Below are positions 1 through 7,899 of a stretch of 64,000 nt of DNA, piece by piece. Position 1 is the first letter of the stretch; the number at the start of each line of letters is the position of its first letter. This DNA is from Bradyrhizobium sp. AS23.2 (GTDB lineage: Bacteria > Pseudomonadota > Alphaproteobacteria > Rhizobiales > Xanthobacteraceae). Below the pieces are notes generated by a model, which was not told where the DNA came from, made no database searches, and saw only the letters and a list, made by a program, of their open reading frames with translations. The translations under genes and the position numbers were made by a program. The stretch is from assembly GCF_001908185.1 (NCBI RefSeq), contig NZ_LGHM01000006.1, positions 28,092 to 92,091 on the forward strand, in the 5' to 3' direction.

Positions 1-100
1 GGTTGCAATCCTGGGCCAGCAACTCGCCGGCAAGCTCCGAAAGAGCTGAAAACTCTCATAAGACTATCGCCAAGACTGTTGTTTAACCAAGGAGACCCAA

Positions 101-1330
101 TTGCTTTTCGGAAGAACACTGCGAACCGCCGCGCTCGCGACGGCGGTCGCCACGGTCGCCACCAGTGCTGCCCTCGCCCAGAAGAAGTACGACACCGGCG
201 CGTCGGATACCGAGATCAAGATCGGCAACATCATGCCGTACAGCGGTCCGGCGTCGGCCTATGGCATCATCGGCAAGACCGAAGAAGCCTACTTCAAGAT
301 GATCAACGACAAGGGCGGCATCAATGGCCGCAAGATCAACTTCATCACCTATGACGACGCCTATTCGCCGCCGAAGGCCGTCGAGCAGGTCCGCAAGCTC
401 GTCGAGAGCGACGAGGTGCTGGCCGTGTACAATCCGCTCGGCACGGCCTCGAACACCGCGATCCAGAAATACCTGAACGCCAAGAAGATCCCGCACCTCT
501 TCGTCGCCACCGGCGCCACCAAGTGGAACGACCCGAAGAACTTCCCCTGGACCATGGGCTGGCAGCCCTCCTACCAGAGCGAAGCGCAGATCTACGCGAA
601 ATGGCTGATGAAGGAAAAGCCGAACGCCAAGATCGCGATCCTCTATCAGAACGACGATTTCGGCAAAGATTACCTCAAGGGCACCAAGGACGGACTCGGT
701 GCCAAGGCCTCGTCCATGATCATCATGGAAGAGAGCTATGAGATCTCCGAGCCCTCGATCGATGGTCATATCGTCAAGATCAAGGCCGCCAATCCCGACG
801 TGCTGCTGATCTATACGACGCCGAAGTTCGCGGCCCAGACCATCAAGAAGACCGCCGAGCTCAACTGGAAGCCGCTCCAGATCCTCACCAACGTGTCGAT
901 CTCGGTCGGCAGCGTGATGAAGCCGGCCGGCTTCGAGGCCTCGCAGAACGTGCTTTCGGCGGCCTATGCCAAGGACTCGACGGACCCGCAGTGGAACAAC
1001 GACCCCGGCATGAAGAAGTGGAACGAGTTCGTCGACAAGTACCTGCCGGGTTCCGACAAGACCGATACCGGCATGGTCTACGGCTATGGAGCAGCATCGA
1101 CGCTCGCCAAGGTCCTGGAAATGTGCGGTGACGATCTCACCCGTGCCAATCTCATGAAGCAGGCCGCTTCATTGAAGGATTTTGTTCCGGACACCTTGCT
1201 GCCCGGCGTCAAGATCAATACCAGCGCCACCGACTTCGCCCCGATTTCCCAGCTCCAGATGCAGCGCTTCAAGGGCGAGAAGTGGGAACTCTTCGGCGAG
1301 ATCATCAGCGGCGACGTCGCCTCCGAGTGA
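101..1330 (+). CDS. ABC transporter substrate-binding protein, Leu/Ile/Val type (paralogue 1)
   Basis: Periplasmic type I binding protein of the branched-chain amino acid (HAAT/LivK) family, which captures a small solute for a LivHMGF-type ABC permease. The 409-residue product has a signal peptide of about 26 residues ending in an ALA cleavage motif, then the mature start QKKYD and the family core with NIMPYSGPAS, GGINGRKI and FPWTMGWQP segments. The start is a TTG at 101 placed seven bases after GGAG (91-94); no nearer ATG is in frame. It is the first of four tandem paralogues of almost equal length, with long stretches of identical protein sequence. Ligand unknown: relatives in Rhodopseudomonas and Bradyrhizobium bind amino acids or aromatic acids. 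No permease or ATPase gene is adjacent; the nearest liv set is at 15.7-19.2 kb. Family assignment is secure. Confidence 0.93.
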   Translation: MLFGRTLRTAALATAVATVATSAALAQKKYDTGASDTEIKIGNIMPYSGPASAYGIIGKTEEAYFKMINDKGGINGRKINFITYDDAYSPPKAVEQVRKLVESDEVLAVYNPLGTASNTAIQKYLNAKKIPHLFVATGATKWNDPKNFPWTMGWQPSYQSEAQIYAKWLMKEKPNAKIAILYQNDDFGKDYLKGTKDGLGAKASSMIIMEESYEISEPSIDGHIVKIKAANPDVLLIYTTPKFAAQTIKKTAELNWKPLQILTNVSISVGSVMKPAGFEASQNVLSAAYAKDSTDPQWNNDPGMKKWNEFVDKYLPGSDKTDTGMVYGYGAASTLAKVLEMCGDDLTRANLMKQAASLKDFVPDTLLPGVKINTSATDFAPISQLQMQRFKGEKWELFGEIISGDVASE

Positions 1331-1368
1331 CGCGTTGACGTAATAGTCCAAGGGTAATCCAAGTCGAC

Positions 1369-1402
1369 AAGCCCCCGCGGGTGACCGCGGGGGGCTTTTT
1401 GT
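1369..1402 (+). terminator. Rho-independent terminator after binding protein 1
   Basis: Strong hairpin with GCCCCCGCGG and CCGCGGGGGGC arms and a short loop, followed by TTTTT. It lies about 40 bp after the stop codon. The stem resembles those at 4360 and 5748, after paralogues 3 and 4. Confidence 0.88.
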
Positions 1403-1460
1403 TGACGTCCGCCGTCAATCTTGTTCAATGCGGCGCCGGTCCAGCCAGGGTGGGAGTACT

Positions 1461-2687
1461 ATGACTGCCGTTCGATTTCAGGTTGCGGCCCTTTCGGCCG
1501 CACTCGCGTTGTGCACTGCGATGAGCAGCCCGGCACTGGCGCAAAAGAAATACGACAGCGGCGCTTCAGATACCGAGATCAAGCTCGGCAACATCATGCC
1601 CTATAGCGGTCCGGCCTCCGCCTATGCCGTGATCGGCGAGGCAGAGGCAGCCTATTTTAACAAGATCAATGCCGAGGGTGGCATCAACGGCCGCAAGATC
1701 AAGTTCCTCTCCTATGACGATGCCTATTCGCCGCCGAAGACCGTGGAGCAGGCGCGGAAGCTGGTCGAGAGCGATGGAGTGCTGCTGATCTTCGGCTCGC
1801 TCGGCACCTCCACCAACAGCGCGATCCGCAAATACATGAACGAGAAGAAGGTCCCGCAATTGTTCGTGGCCAGCGGCGCCTCCAAATGGAACGATCCCAA
1901 GCAATTTCCCTGGACGATGGGCTGGCAGCCGAACTACGCGAGCGAGGCACGCATCTACGCCAAGTACATCATGAAGGAGAAGCCGGACGCGAAGATCGGC
2001 GTGCTCTACCAGAACGATGATTTCGGCAAGGACTACCTGAAGGGGCTGAAGGACGGCCTCGGCGCCAAGGCCTCGATGATCGTGCTGGAGGAAAGCTACG
2101 ATACCTCGGAGCCGGCCATCGACGATCACGTCGTGAAGCTGAAGGCCGCGGGCGCCGACGTCTTCATCAGCATCACCACGCCGAAATTCGCCGCGCAGGC
2201 AATCAAGAAGGCCGCCGAGATCAACTGGCATCCGGTCCGCATCATCTCAAACGTCTCGGCCTCGGTCGGCGGCGTGATCGAACCGGCGGGCTTCGAGATC
2301 TCGCAAGGAATCCTGTCGGCCACCTACATCAAGGACGCCTCGGACCCGCAATGGAACGCCGATGACGGCATGAAGAAGTTCTACAACTTCATCGCGCAAT
2401 ACAATCCCAAGGCCAACAAGCTCGATGCCGGCGTGGCGTTCGGCTATGCGGCGGCACAGACCATGGTGAAGGTGCTGCAGATGTGCGGCGACGACCTCAC
2501 CCGCGAGAACGTGATGAAGCAAGCCGCCAGCATGAAGGATTTCGCGCCCGACTTGCTGCTGCCTGGCATCACCATCAACACCGCGCCGGACAATTTCGCC
2601 CCGATCGAGCAGCTCCAGATGATGCGGTTCAAGGGCAGGCAATGGGAGCTGTTCGGCGACATCATCTCGAGCGATCTGAACCACTAG
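1461..2687 (+). CDS. ABC transporter substrate-binding protein, Leu/Ile/Val type (paralogue 2)
   Basis: Second tandem member of the periplasmic LivK-like family. The frame is open from an ATG at 1428, but the ATG at 1461 is preferred: it follows a GGTGGGAG ribosome-binding stretch and gives a clean signal peptide of about 27 residues ending in SPALA, then QKKYDSG. The product is 408 residues and keeps the NIMPYSGPAS, GGINGRKI and FPWTMGWQP blocks of its neighbours and a CGDDLTRENVMKQ segment near the C-terminus. Ligand unknown. Unlike paralogues 1, 3 and 4, no obvious terminator follows it. Most likely a product of local duplication. Confidence 0.93.
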   Translation: MTAVRFQVAALSAALALCTAMSSPALAQKKYDSGASDTEIKLGNIMPYSGPASAYAVIGEAEAAYFNKINAEGGINGRKIKFLSYDDAYSPPKTVEQARKLVESDGVLLIFGSLGTSTNSAIRKYMNEKKVPQLFVASGASKWNDPKQFPWTMGWQPNYASEARIYAKYIMKEKPDAKIGVLYQNDDFGKDYLKGLKDGLGAKASMIVLEESYDTSEPAIDDHVVKLKAAGADVFISITTPKFAAQAIKKAAEINWHPVRIISNVSASVGGVIEPAGFEISQGILSATYIKDASDPQWNADDGMKKFYNFIAQYNPKANKLDAGVAFGYAAAQTMVKVLQMCGDDLTRENVMKQAASMKDFAPDLLLPGITINTAPDNFAPIEQLQMMRFKGRQWELFGDIISSDLNH

Positions 2688-3059
2688 GATCCTTCCGCGT
2701 CTCGCAATCAGAAATCGATGCGAGCGATGGCGTCAACCTTCGCTGACCCATCCTGCAGCAGCGCCAATCTCGTGGTCCGGCAAGGAATTCATCGCCGCCT
2801 GAAAGGGTTGCTGCAAGGCAAGAACTGAACTCGCTGCGGCGGCATGGCCGTCACCCATGGCTTCGTCAAGCCTGACAATGGGGTCCCGGCGCCTTCGGTC
2901 TCGCTCAGCCCCATTCGACTAAAGGCGGGTTCTCGGTATCGCCTTCTCGCGGGCGCGTTGCTTGCTGGCGATCCGGGAAGAGCATTGAATGTGCGAGGAG
3001 CCGCAAAGAGCTCCCAATCAGCAAAAGCGACACATTCAACCGAATCAAGGGAGACCAAC
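2688..3059. other. Intergenic region between binding proteins 2 and 3
   Basis: About 370 bp without a convincing gene. The frame of paralogue 3 is open back to 2844, but that extension would place a signal peptide internally and is not credible. I see no clear terminator, repeat or operator; presumably it holds the promoter of paralogue 3. Confidence 0.5.
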
Positions 3060-4289
3060 ATGCATTCCATCCACGTGCGGGCGGCAGCATTTTCGGCGGC
3101 TCTCCTGCTGGCTGCCACCGTGTCTACGGCAGCGCTTGCGCAGAAGAAATACGACCCCGGCGCAACCGATACCGAAATCAAGATCGGCAACATCATGCCG
3201 TACAGCGGACCGGCTTCCTCCTACAGCGTGATCGGCAAGACGGAAGCGGCCTACTTCAACAAGATCAACGCGGAAGGCGGCATCAACGGCCGCAAGATCA
3301 ATTTCATCTCCAACGACGACGGCTACTCACCGCCGAAGACCGTCGAGCAGGCGCGCAAGCTGGTCGAGAGCGATGAAGTCCTGCTCATCTTCAACTCGCT
3401 CGGCACGCCGCCGAACTCGGCGATCCAAAAATACATGAACACCAAGAAGGTACCGCAACTCTTCGTGGCGACCGGCGCCACCAAGTGGAACGATCCCAAG
3501 GATTTCCCGTGGACCATGGGCTGGCAGCCGAGCTACCAGAGCGAGACGCAGATCTACGCGAAATACATCCTGAAGAACACGCCGAACGCCAAGATCGCCG
3601 TGCTCTACCAGAACGATGACTACGGGAAAGACTATCTGAAGGGCCTGAAGGACGGGCTGGGCTCCAAGGCCGCCTCGATGATCGTCGCGGAAGAGAGCTA
3701 CGAGACGACCGAGCCGACCATCGACTCCCACATCGTCAACCTGAAAGCATCCGGCGCCGACGTGTTCGTCGATATCTCGATTCCGAAGTTCGCGGCCCAG
3801 GCGATCAAGAAGGCCGCGGAAATCGGGTGGAAGCCGGCTCACTTCCTCAACAGCGTCAGTTCGTCGATCAGCGCCACGATCCACCCGGCAGGGTTCGATA
3901 ACGCGCAAGGCATCATCTCGTCTGCCTATCTGAAGGACCCGACGGATCCGCAATGGAAGGATGATCCGGATATCAAGGCCTGGAATGCATTCCTCGACAA
4001 ATATTATCCCGAGGCCAACCGCAGCGATGCCTTCGTGATCTATGGCTACGCCGTCGCGCAAACCATGGTTCACGTGCTCAAGCAGTGCGGCGACGACCTG
4101 ACGCGTGCGAACGTCATGAAGCAGGCGGCAAGCGTGCAAGACTACGTGGTTGCGGGCCTGTTGCCCGGGGTGAAGATCAATACCAGCCCGACGGACTTTG
4201 CCCCGATTTCGCAGTTGCAACTCCAGCGGCTCAAGGGCAACACCTGGGAGCTGTTCGGCGACGTGATCAGCGGCGACGTCGGTGGTTAA
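3060..4289 (+). CDS. ABC transporter substrate-binding protein, Leu/Ile/Val type (paralogue 3)
   Basis: Third tandem LivK-like periplasmic binding protein, 409 residues from the ATG at 3060. That start is preceded by AAGGGAGA and begins a signal peptide ending in TAALA, with the mature protein at QKKYDPG; the longer upstream frame from 2844 is rejected for this reason. It shares the family blocks NIMPYSGPAS and FPWTMGWQP with its neighbours. It differs from them in the ligand-lobe region, with SIPKFAAQ where paralogues 2 and 4 have TTPKFAAQ and FLNSVSSSI where paralogue 4 has FLNNVSASV. Such changes would fit a different solute, which is inference. A terminator lies 70 bp downstream. Confidence 0.93.
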   Translation: MHSIHVRAAAFSAALLLAATVSTAALAQKKYDPGATDTEIKIGNIMPYSGPASSYSVIGKTEAAYFNKINAEGGINGRKINFISNDDGYSPPKTVEQARKLVESDEVLLIFNSLGTPPNSAIQKYMNTKKVPQLFVATGATKWNDPKDFPWTMGWQPSYQSETQIYAKYILKNTPNAKIAVLYQNDDYGKDYLKGLKDGLGSKAASMIVAEESYETTEPTIDSHIVNLKASGADVFVDISIPKFAAQAIKKAAEIGWKPAHFLNSVSSSISATIHPAGFDNAQGIISSAYLKDPTDPQWKDDPDIKAWNAFLDKYYPEANRSDAFVIYGYAVAQTMVHVLKQCGDDLTRANVMKQAASVQDYVVAGLLPGVKINTSPTDFAPISQLQLQRLKGNTWELFGDVISGDVGG

Positions 4290-4359
4290 CGGCGCCTTCG
4301 GCAGAGTGGCAAAGGCCCCCGCGACCACCGCCGCGCGGGCATAAACCTACTAAAGAAGC

Positions 4360-4392
4360 AGCCCCCGCGACTTGGTCGCAGGGGCTTTTTCT
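4360..4392 (+). terminator. Rho-independent terminator after binding protein 3
   Basis: GCCCCCGCGAC stem with a TTG loop and GTCGCAGGGGC arm, then TTTTTCTT. Same stem style as the terminators at 1369 and 5748. Confidence 0.85.
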
Positions 4393-4496
4393 TGAAGCAG
4401 CCAGACAAATCGTATTGAATTGCGCGGGCGTCGCCAAAAACAATCAAGACAAGAAAAGGAAACGCAGACACACACCAAGAAAACAGGGAGATAGGA

Positions 4497-5726
4497 ATGC
4501 CCGCTGTCACCGGCAAGCTTGCGGCCGCGTCACTGGCGCTCGCGCTCATTGCAGCCTCGACCTCCACTGCCTCAGCCCAGAAGAAATACGATACCGGCGC
4601 GACCGACGCCGAGATCAAGATCGGCAACATCATGCCCTACAGCGGACCGGCTTCCGCCTACGGCATCATCGGGCGGACCGAAGCCGCCTATTTCAAGAAG
4701 ATCAACGACGAAGGCGGCATCAACGGCCGCAAGATCAACTTCGTTTCCTATGACGACGCCTACTCGCCGCCGAAGGCCGTGGAGCAGGCGCGCAAGCTGG
4801 TCGAGAGCGACGAAGTGCTTTTCATCTTCAACTCGCTCGGCACGCCGTCGAACTCGGCGATCCACAAATACATGAACACGAAGAAGGTGCCGCAGCTCTT
4901 CGTCGCGACCGGCGCCACCAAGTGGAACGATCCGCAGAACTTCCCGTGGACCATGGGCTGGCAGCCCAACTATCAGAGCGAGACGCAGATCTACGCGAAG
5001 TGGCTGCTCAAGAACAAGCCGGACGCCAAGATCGCCGTGCTCTATCAGAACGACGATTACGGCAAGGACTATCTCAAGGGACTGAAGGACGGCCTTGGCT
5101 CGAAGGCCGCCTCGATGATCGTCATGGAGGAGAGCTACGAGACCTCCGAGCCGACCATCGACAGCCACATCGTCAAGCTGAGGTCGACGGGCGCTGATGT
5201 CTTCATGAACATCACGACGCCGAAATTCGCGGCGCAGGCGATCAAGAAAGTCGCGGAGATCGGCTGGAAGCCGCTGCACTTCCTCAACAACGTCTCGGCC
5301 TCCGTCGGCAGCGTCATGAAGCCCGCGGGCTTCGAGAACGGGCAGGACATCGTCTCGGCCGACTATCTCAAGGACGTGTCGGATCCGGAATGGAGCAACG
5401 ATCCCGGCATGAAGCAGTTTCTCGCCTTCATGGACAAGTACTTCCCGGAAGGTGACAAGCTCGACAAGGGCACCATCGTTGGCTTCGCCGTGGCGCAGAC
5501 GCTGGTCCAGGTGCTGAAGCAATGCGGCGATAATCTCACGCGCGAGAACGTCATGAAGCAGGCCGCCAGCCTGAAGGACTTCCGCACCGAAGCGCTGCTG
5601 CCCGGCATCCAGATCAACACCGGGCCGAACGACTTTGCGCCTATCAGCCAGCTCCGGCTTGAGAAGTTCAAGGGCGAGCGCTGGGAACTGTTCGGCGACG
5701 TGATCAGCGCCGACGCCGGCGGCTAG
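4497..5726 (+). CDS. ABC transporter substrate-binding protein, Leu/Ile/Val type (paralogue 4)
   Basis: Fourth tandem LivK-like binding protein, 409 residues. The ATG at 4497 follows an AGGGAGATAGGA ribosome-binding stretch. The signal peptide of about 27 residues ends in TASA and the mature protein begins QKKYDTG. It is closest in appearance to paralogues 1 and 3, sharing SYDDAYSPPKAVEQ and IFNSLGTPSNSAI-type segments. The four genes run head to tail with 130-370 bp gaps and mostly private terminators, so they are probably separate transcription units rather than one operon. Solute unknown. Confidence 0.93.
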   Translation: MPAVTGKLAAASLALALIAASTSTASAQKKYDTGATDAEIKIGNIMPYSGPASAYGIIGRTEAAYFKKINDEGGINGRKINFVSYDDAYSPPKAVEQARKLVESDEVLFIFNSLGTPSNSAIHKYMNTKKVPQLFVATGATKWNDPQNFPWTMGWQPNYQSETQIYAKWLLKNKPDAKIAVLYQNDDYGKDYLKGLKDGLGSKAASMIVMEESYETSEPTIDSHIVKLRSTGADVFMNITTPKFAAQAIKKVAEIGWKPLHFLNNVSASVGSVMKPAGFENGQDIVSADYLKDVSDPEWSNDPGMKQFLAFMDKYFPEGDKLDKGTIVGFAVAQTLVQVLKQCGDNLTRENVMKQAASLKDFRTEALLPGIQINTGPNDFAPISQLRLEKFKGERWELFGDVISADAGG

Positions 5727-5747
5727 CCGCCCGAAATAGCGAGGACG

Positions 5748-5783
5748 AAAGCCCCCTGCGGAGCTTGCGCAGGGGGCTTTTGC
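5748..5783 (+). terminator. Rho-independent terminator after binding protein 4
   Basis: GCCCCCTGCG arm, short GAGCTTG loop, CGCAGGGGGC arm and TTTTG. It ends the tandem binding-protein array. Confidence 0.87.
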
Positions 5784-5941
5784 TTGCGCGCCGATCATGA
5801 TTACGCGATTGCATAATCGAATGATGGTAAAGCCCGCTTACGCTTTGGCGCATGATGCGGTAGGCAGATAAACGGCGGTTTCATCGCCGCCGCTTCGCCC
5901 TGCCCGAGATTCTGCCCAAGAGTTTAACGAAGGCCTCCGTC

Positions 5942-7225
5942 ATGACCGACCGACGTCCCCTGCTCCGCGCGCTCTACGACGCCGCCGTTGCCGCCGCCCA
6001 TCCCAATGTGGTGCTGGCGCCGCATCTGCGGCCCGCCCCCAGGGGACGCGTGATCTGCCTCGCCGCCGGCAAGGGCGCGGGCGCAATGGCGGCGGCTGCG
6101 GAGCGGCATTATCTCGACACGCTAAAGCTCGCGCCGGAGCGGCTGGTCGGCATCGCCACCACCCGCCACGGCTACGGCGTGCCGACGCGCCGCATCCGCG
6201 TGGTCGAGGCCGGCCATCCCGTGCCGGATGAAGCCGGCTTGAGGGGCGCGGCCGACACGCTCGCGCTCGCAGGCGAGGCCGGCCCCGACGATCTTCTCCT
6301 GGTGCTGCTCACCGGCGGCGGCTCGGCGAACTGGATCGCGCCCGTGGAGGGCGTCAGCTTCGCGCAGAAGCAGGCGGTCAACAAGGCGCTGCTGCGCTCG
6401 GGCGCGCCGATCGGCGAGATGAACATCGTCAGAAAACATCTGTCGCGGATCAAAGGCGGGCGTCTGGCGCGCGCCGGCAGGAACGCCGCCGAGATCGTGA
6501 CGCTCGCGATCTCCGACGTGCCGCATGACGATCCTTCCGCGATCGCCTCCGGTCCCACCGTGCCCGATCCGACCACGCTTGCGGACGCGCGTGCCATCGT
6601 CGCCAAGTACAGGCTCGACATCGATGATGCCGTGAGGCGCGCGCTCGACGATCCCGCCAACGAGAGCTGCAAGCCGGGCGATGCCGCCTTTGCGCGCGCG
6701 CATTTCGAACTGATCGCGCGTCCCAAGCAATCGCTCGACGCCGCGGTGAAGCTCGCCAAGGACGCCGGCTACGAGACGATCGATCTCGGCGCCGATCTCG
6801 AGGGCGAGGCCCGCGAGGTCGCTGCCGATCACGCCAGGCTGGCGCTCGAGGCGCGCGCGCAAGGCAGGCGCGTCGCAATCCTCTCCGGCGGCGAGCTCAC
6901 GGTCACCGTGCGCGGCAATGGCCGCGGCGGGCCGAACCAGGAATACGCGCTGGCGCTCGCCGGCCTGTTGAAGGACACGGCAGGCATCGCCGCCCTTGCC
7001 GGCGACACCGACGGCGCCGACGGCGGCGCCGGCAACCCCACCGACCCCGCCGGCGCGCTGATCGACGCGGCAACGTTCGCGAAGATGAAGGCGCAGGGGC
7101 TTCAGCCGCAGGCCTATCTCGACAACAACGACGCGTCCGCCTTCTTTGAGGCAACGGGAGACTTGCTGCTGCCGGGCCCGACGCTGACGAACGTGAACGA
7201 CATCAGGGTAATTTTGGTGGATTAG
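5942..7225 (+). CDS. Glycerate 2-kinase, MOFRL/DUF4147 family
   Basis: Cytosolic kinase of the GckA/TtuD type that phosphorylates D-glycerate to 2-phosphoglycerate, feeding glyoxylate and hydroxypyruvate carbon into glycolysis. Members are often mislabelled hydroxypyruvate reductase. The 427-residue product has the N-terminal DUF4147 region, with LAAGKGAGAM near residue 40 and the glycine-rich LLTGGGSANW near 120, and a C-terminal MOFRL domain with SGGELTVTVRG, GPNQEYALA and AGDTDGADGG. The length is typical. It stands alone between the binding-protein array and the convergent hyf-like operon, so its context does not reveal the pathway. Confidence 0.9.
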   Translation: MTDRRPLLRALYDAAVAAAHPNVVLAPHLRPAPRGRVICLAAGKGAGAMAAAAERHYLDTLKLAPERLVGIATTRHGYGVPTRRIRVVEAGHPVPDEAGLRGAADTLALAGEAGPDDLLLVLLTGGGSANWIAPVEGVSFAQKQAVNKALLRSGAPIGEMNIVRKHLSRIKGGRLARAGRNAAEIVTLAISDVPHDDPSAIASGPTVPDPTTLADARAIVAKYRLDIDDAVRRALDDPANESCKPGDAAFARAHFELIARPKQSLDAAVKLAKDAGYETIDLGADLEGEAREVAADHARLALEARAQGRRVAILSGGELTVTVRGNGRGGPNQEYALALAGLLKDTAGIAALAGDTDGADGGAGNPTDPAGALIDAATFAKMKAQGLQPQAYLDNNDASAFFEATGDLLLPGPTLTNVNDIRVILVD

Positions 7226-7243
7226 GGCGACGGGCTCTCCCTC

Positions 7244-7359
7244 GTCATTGCGAGCGAAGCGAAGCAATCCAGACTGCGTTCGCGGATAGAGTCTGGATTG
7301 CTTCGTCGCTTCAGTGCAAAATTGCTTCGCAATTTTGTCACGAGCTCCTCGCAATGACG
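7244..7359. repeat. Palindromic intergenic repeat, CATTGCGAG family (copy 1)
   Basis: Ends are inverted: CGTCATTGCGAG at the left and CTCGCAATGACG at the right. Inner arms GAAGCAATCCAGACT and GTCTGGATTGCTTC also pair. It lies between the convergent glycerate kinase and hyfI genes and could act as a bidirectional terminator. Related copies are at 25916 and 51958. This copy has extra internal bases (AAAATTGCTTCGCAATTTT), itself a hairpin. Confidence 0.85.
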
Positions 7360-7371
7360 GGATGTGTGGGC

Positions 7372-7896
7372 TCACCCCTTCCTGCTGACGTGCTCCAGCA
7401 GCGCGAGCAGGCCCTTCAACAAGTCCGTCGGCGACGGCGGGCAGCCGTTGATGTGCAAATCCACCGGAACGGTCTCGGATACGCCACCGACGCAGGCGTA
7501 GCTGCCTCTGAAAATGCCGCCATCGATCGCGCATCCGCCAACCGCGACGACCCATTTCGGAGAGGGCGTCGCGTTGTACGTCCGCTCCAGCGCCTGTCGC
7601 ATGTTCTTCGTCACGGGACCCGTGACCAGCAGCACGTCGGCATGGCGCGGCGAGGCGACGAAGCGCAGGCCGAAACGTTCGATGTCGTAGAAGGCGTTGG
7701 ACAGCGCGTGGATCTCCAGCTCGCAGCCGTTGCAGGACCCGGCATCGACCTCGCGAATGGCAAGAGAACGCCCAAGCCTGGCCTGGGCGGCGCGGTTGAC
7801 TTTCGTTGCAAGCTCCGCCAGCGCAGAAACGTCCGGCGCCGGCGCGGGCTCCGTCAGCGAACCGTGGGTGAGGCTTTCGAGCAGGGTCTTGCGCAT
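7372..7896 (-). CDS. hyfI: Hydrogenase-4 small-subunit-like protein (NuoB/HyfI family)
   Basis: Small electron-transfer subunit of the complex I / group 4 hydrogenase type, expected on the cytoplasmic face of the membrane. The 174 residues contain the ligand pattern for one proximal [4Fe-4S] cluster: Cys55 and Cys58 (SCNGCE), Cys122 (GGCA) and Cys152 (GCPPSP), with an extra Cys135. It is the last gene of the minus-strand hyfBCEFGI-like operon, starting 4 bp after the hyfG stop. The cluster site is intact although the partner large subunit has lost its NiFe ligands, so electron transfer to something other than H2/H+ remains possible. Confidence 0.9.
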   Translation of the reverse strand: MRKTLLESLTHGSLTEPAPAPDVSALAELATKVNRAAQARLGRSLAIREVDAGSCNGCELEIHALSNAFYDIERFGLRFVASPRHADVLLVTGPVTKNMRQALERTYNATPSPKWVVAVGGCAIDGGIFRGSYACVGGVSETVPVDLHINGCPPSPTDLLKGLLALLEHVSRKG

Positions 7897-7899
7897 GGC

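Noticed and set aside
2844..3059. N-terminal extension of binding protein 3
   Set aside because: It would bury the signal peptide; a strong ribosome-binding site precedes the ATG at 3060.
3327..4328. Minus-strand frames over 300 codons opposite the binding-protein genes
   Set aside because: They recur in the same position in all paralogues as complements of conserved codons, with no independent family signature or ribosome-binding site.
5799..5818. GATTA-N10-TAATC inverted repeat after binding protein 4
   Set aside because: Arms of five bases only; too weak to call an operator without a regulator nearby.
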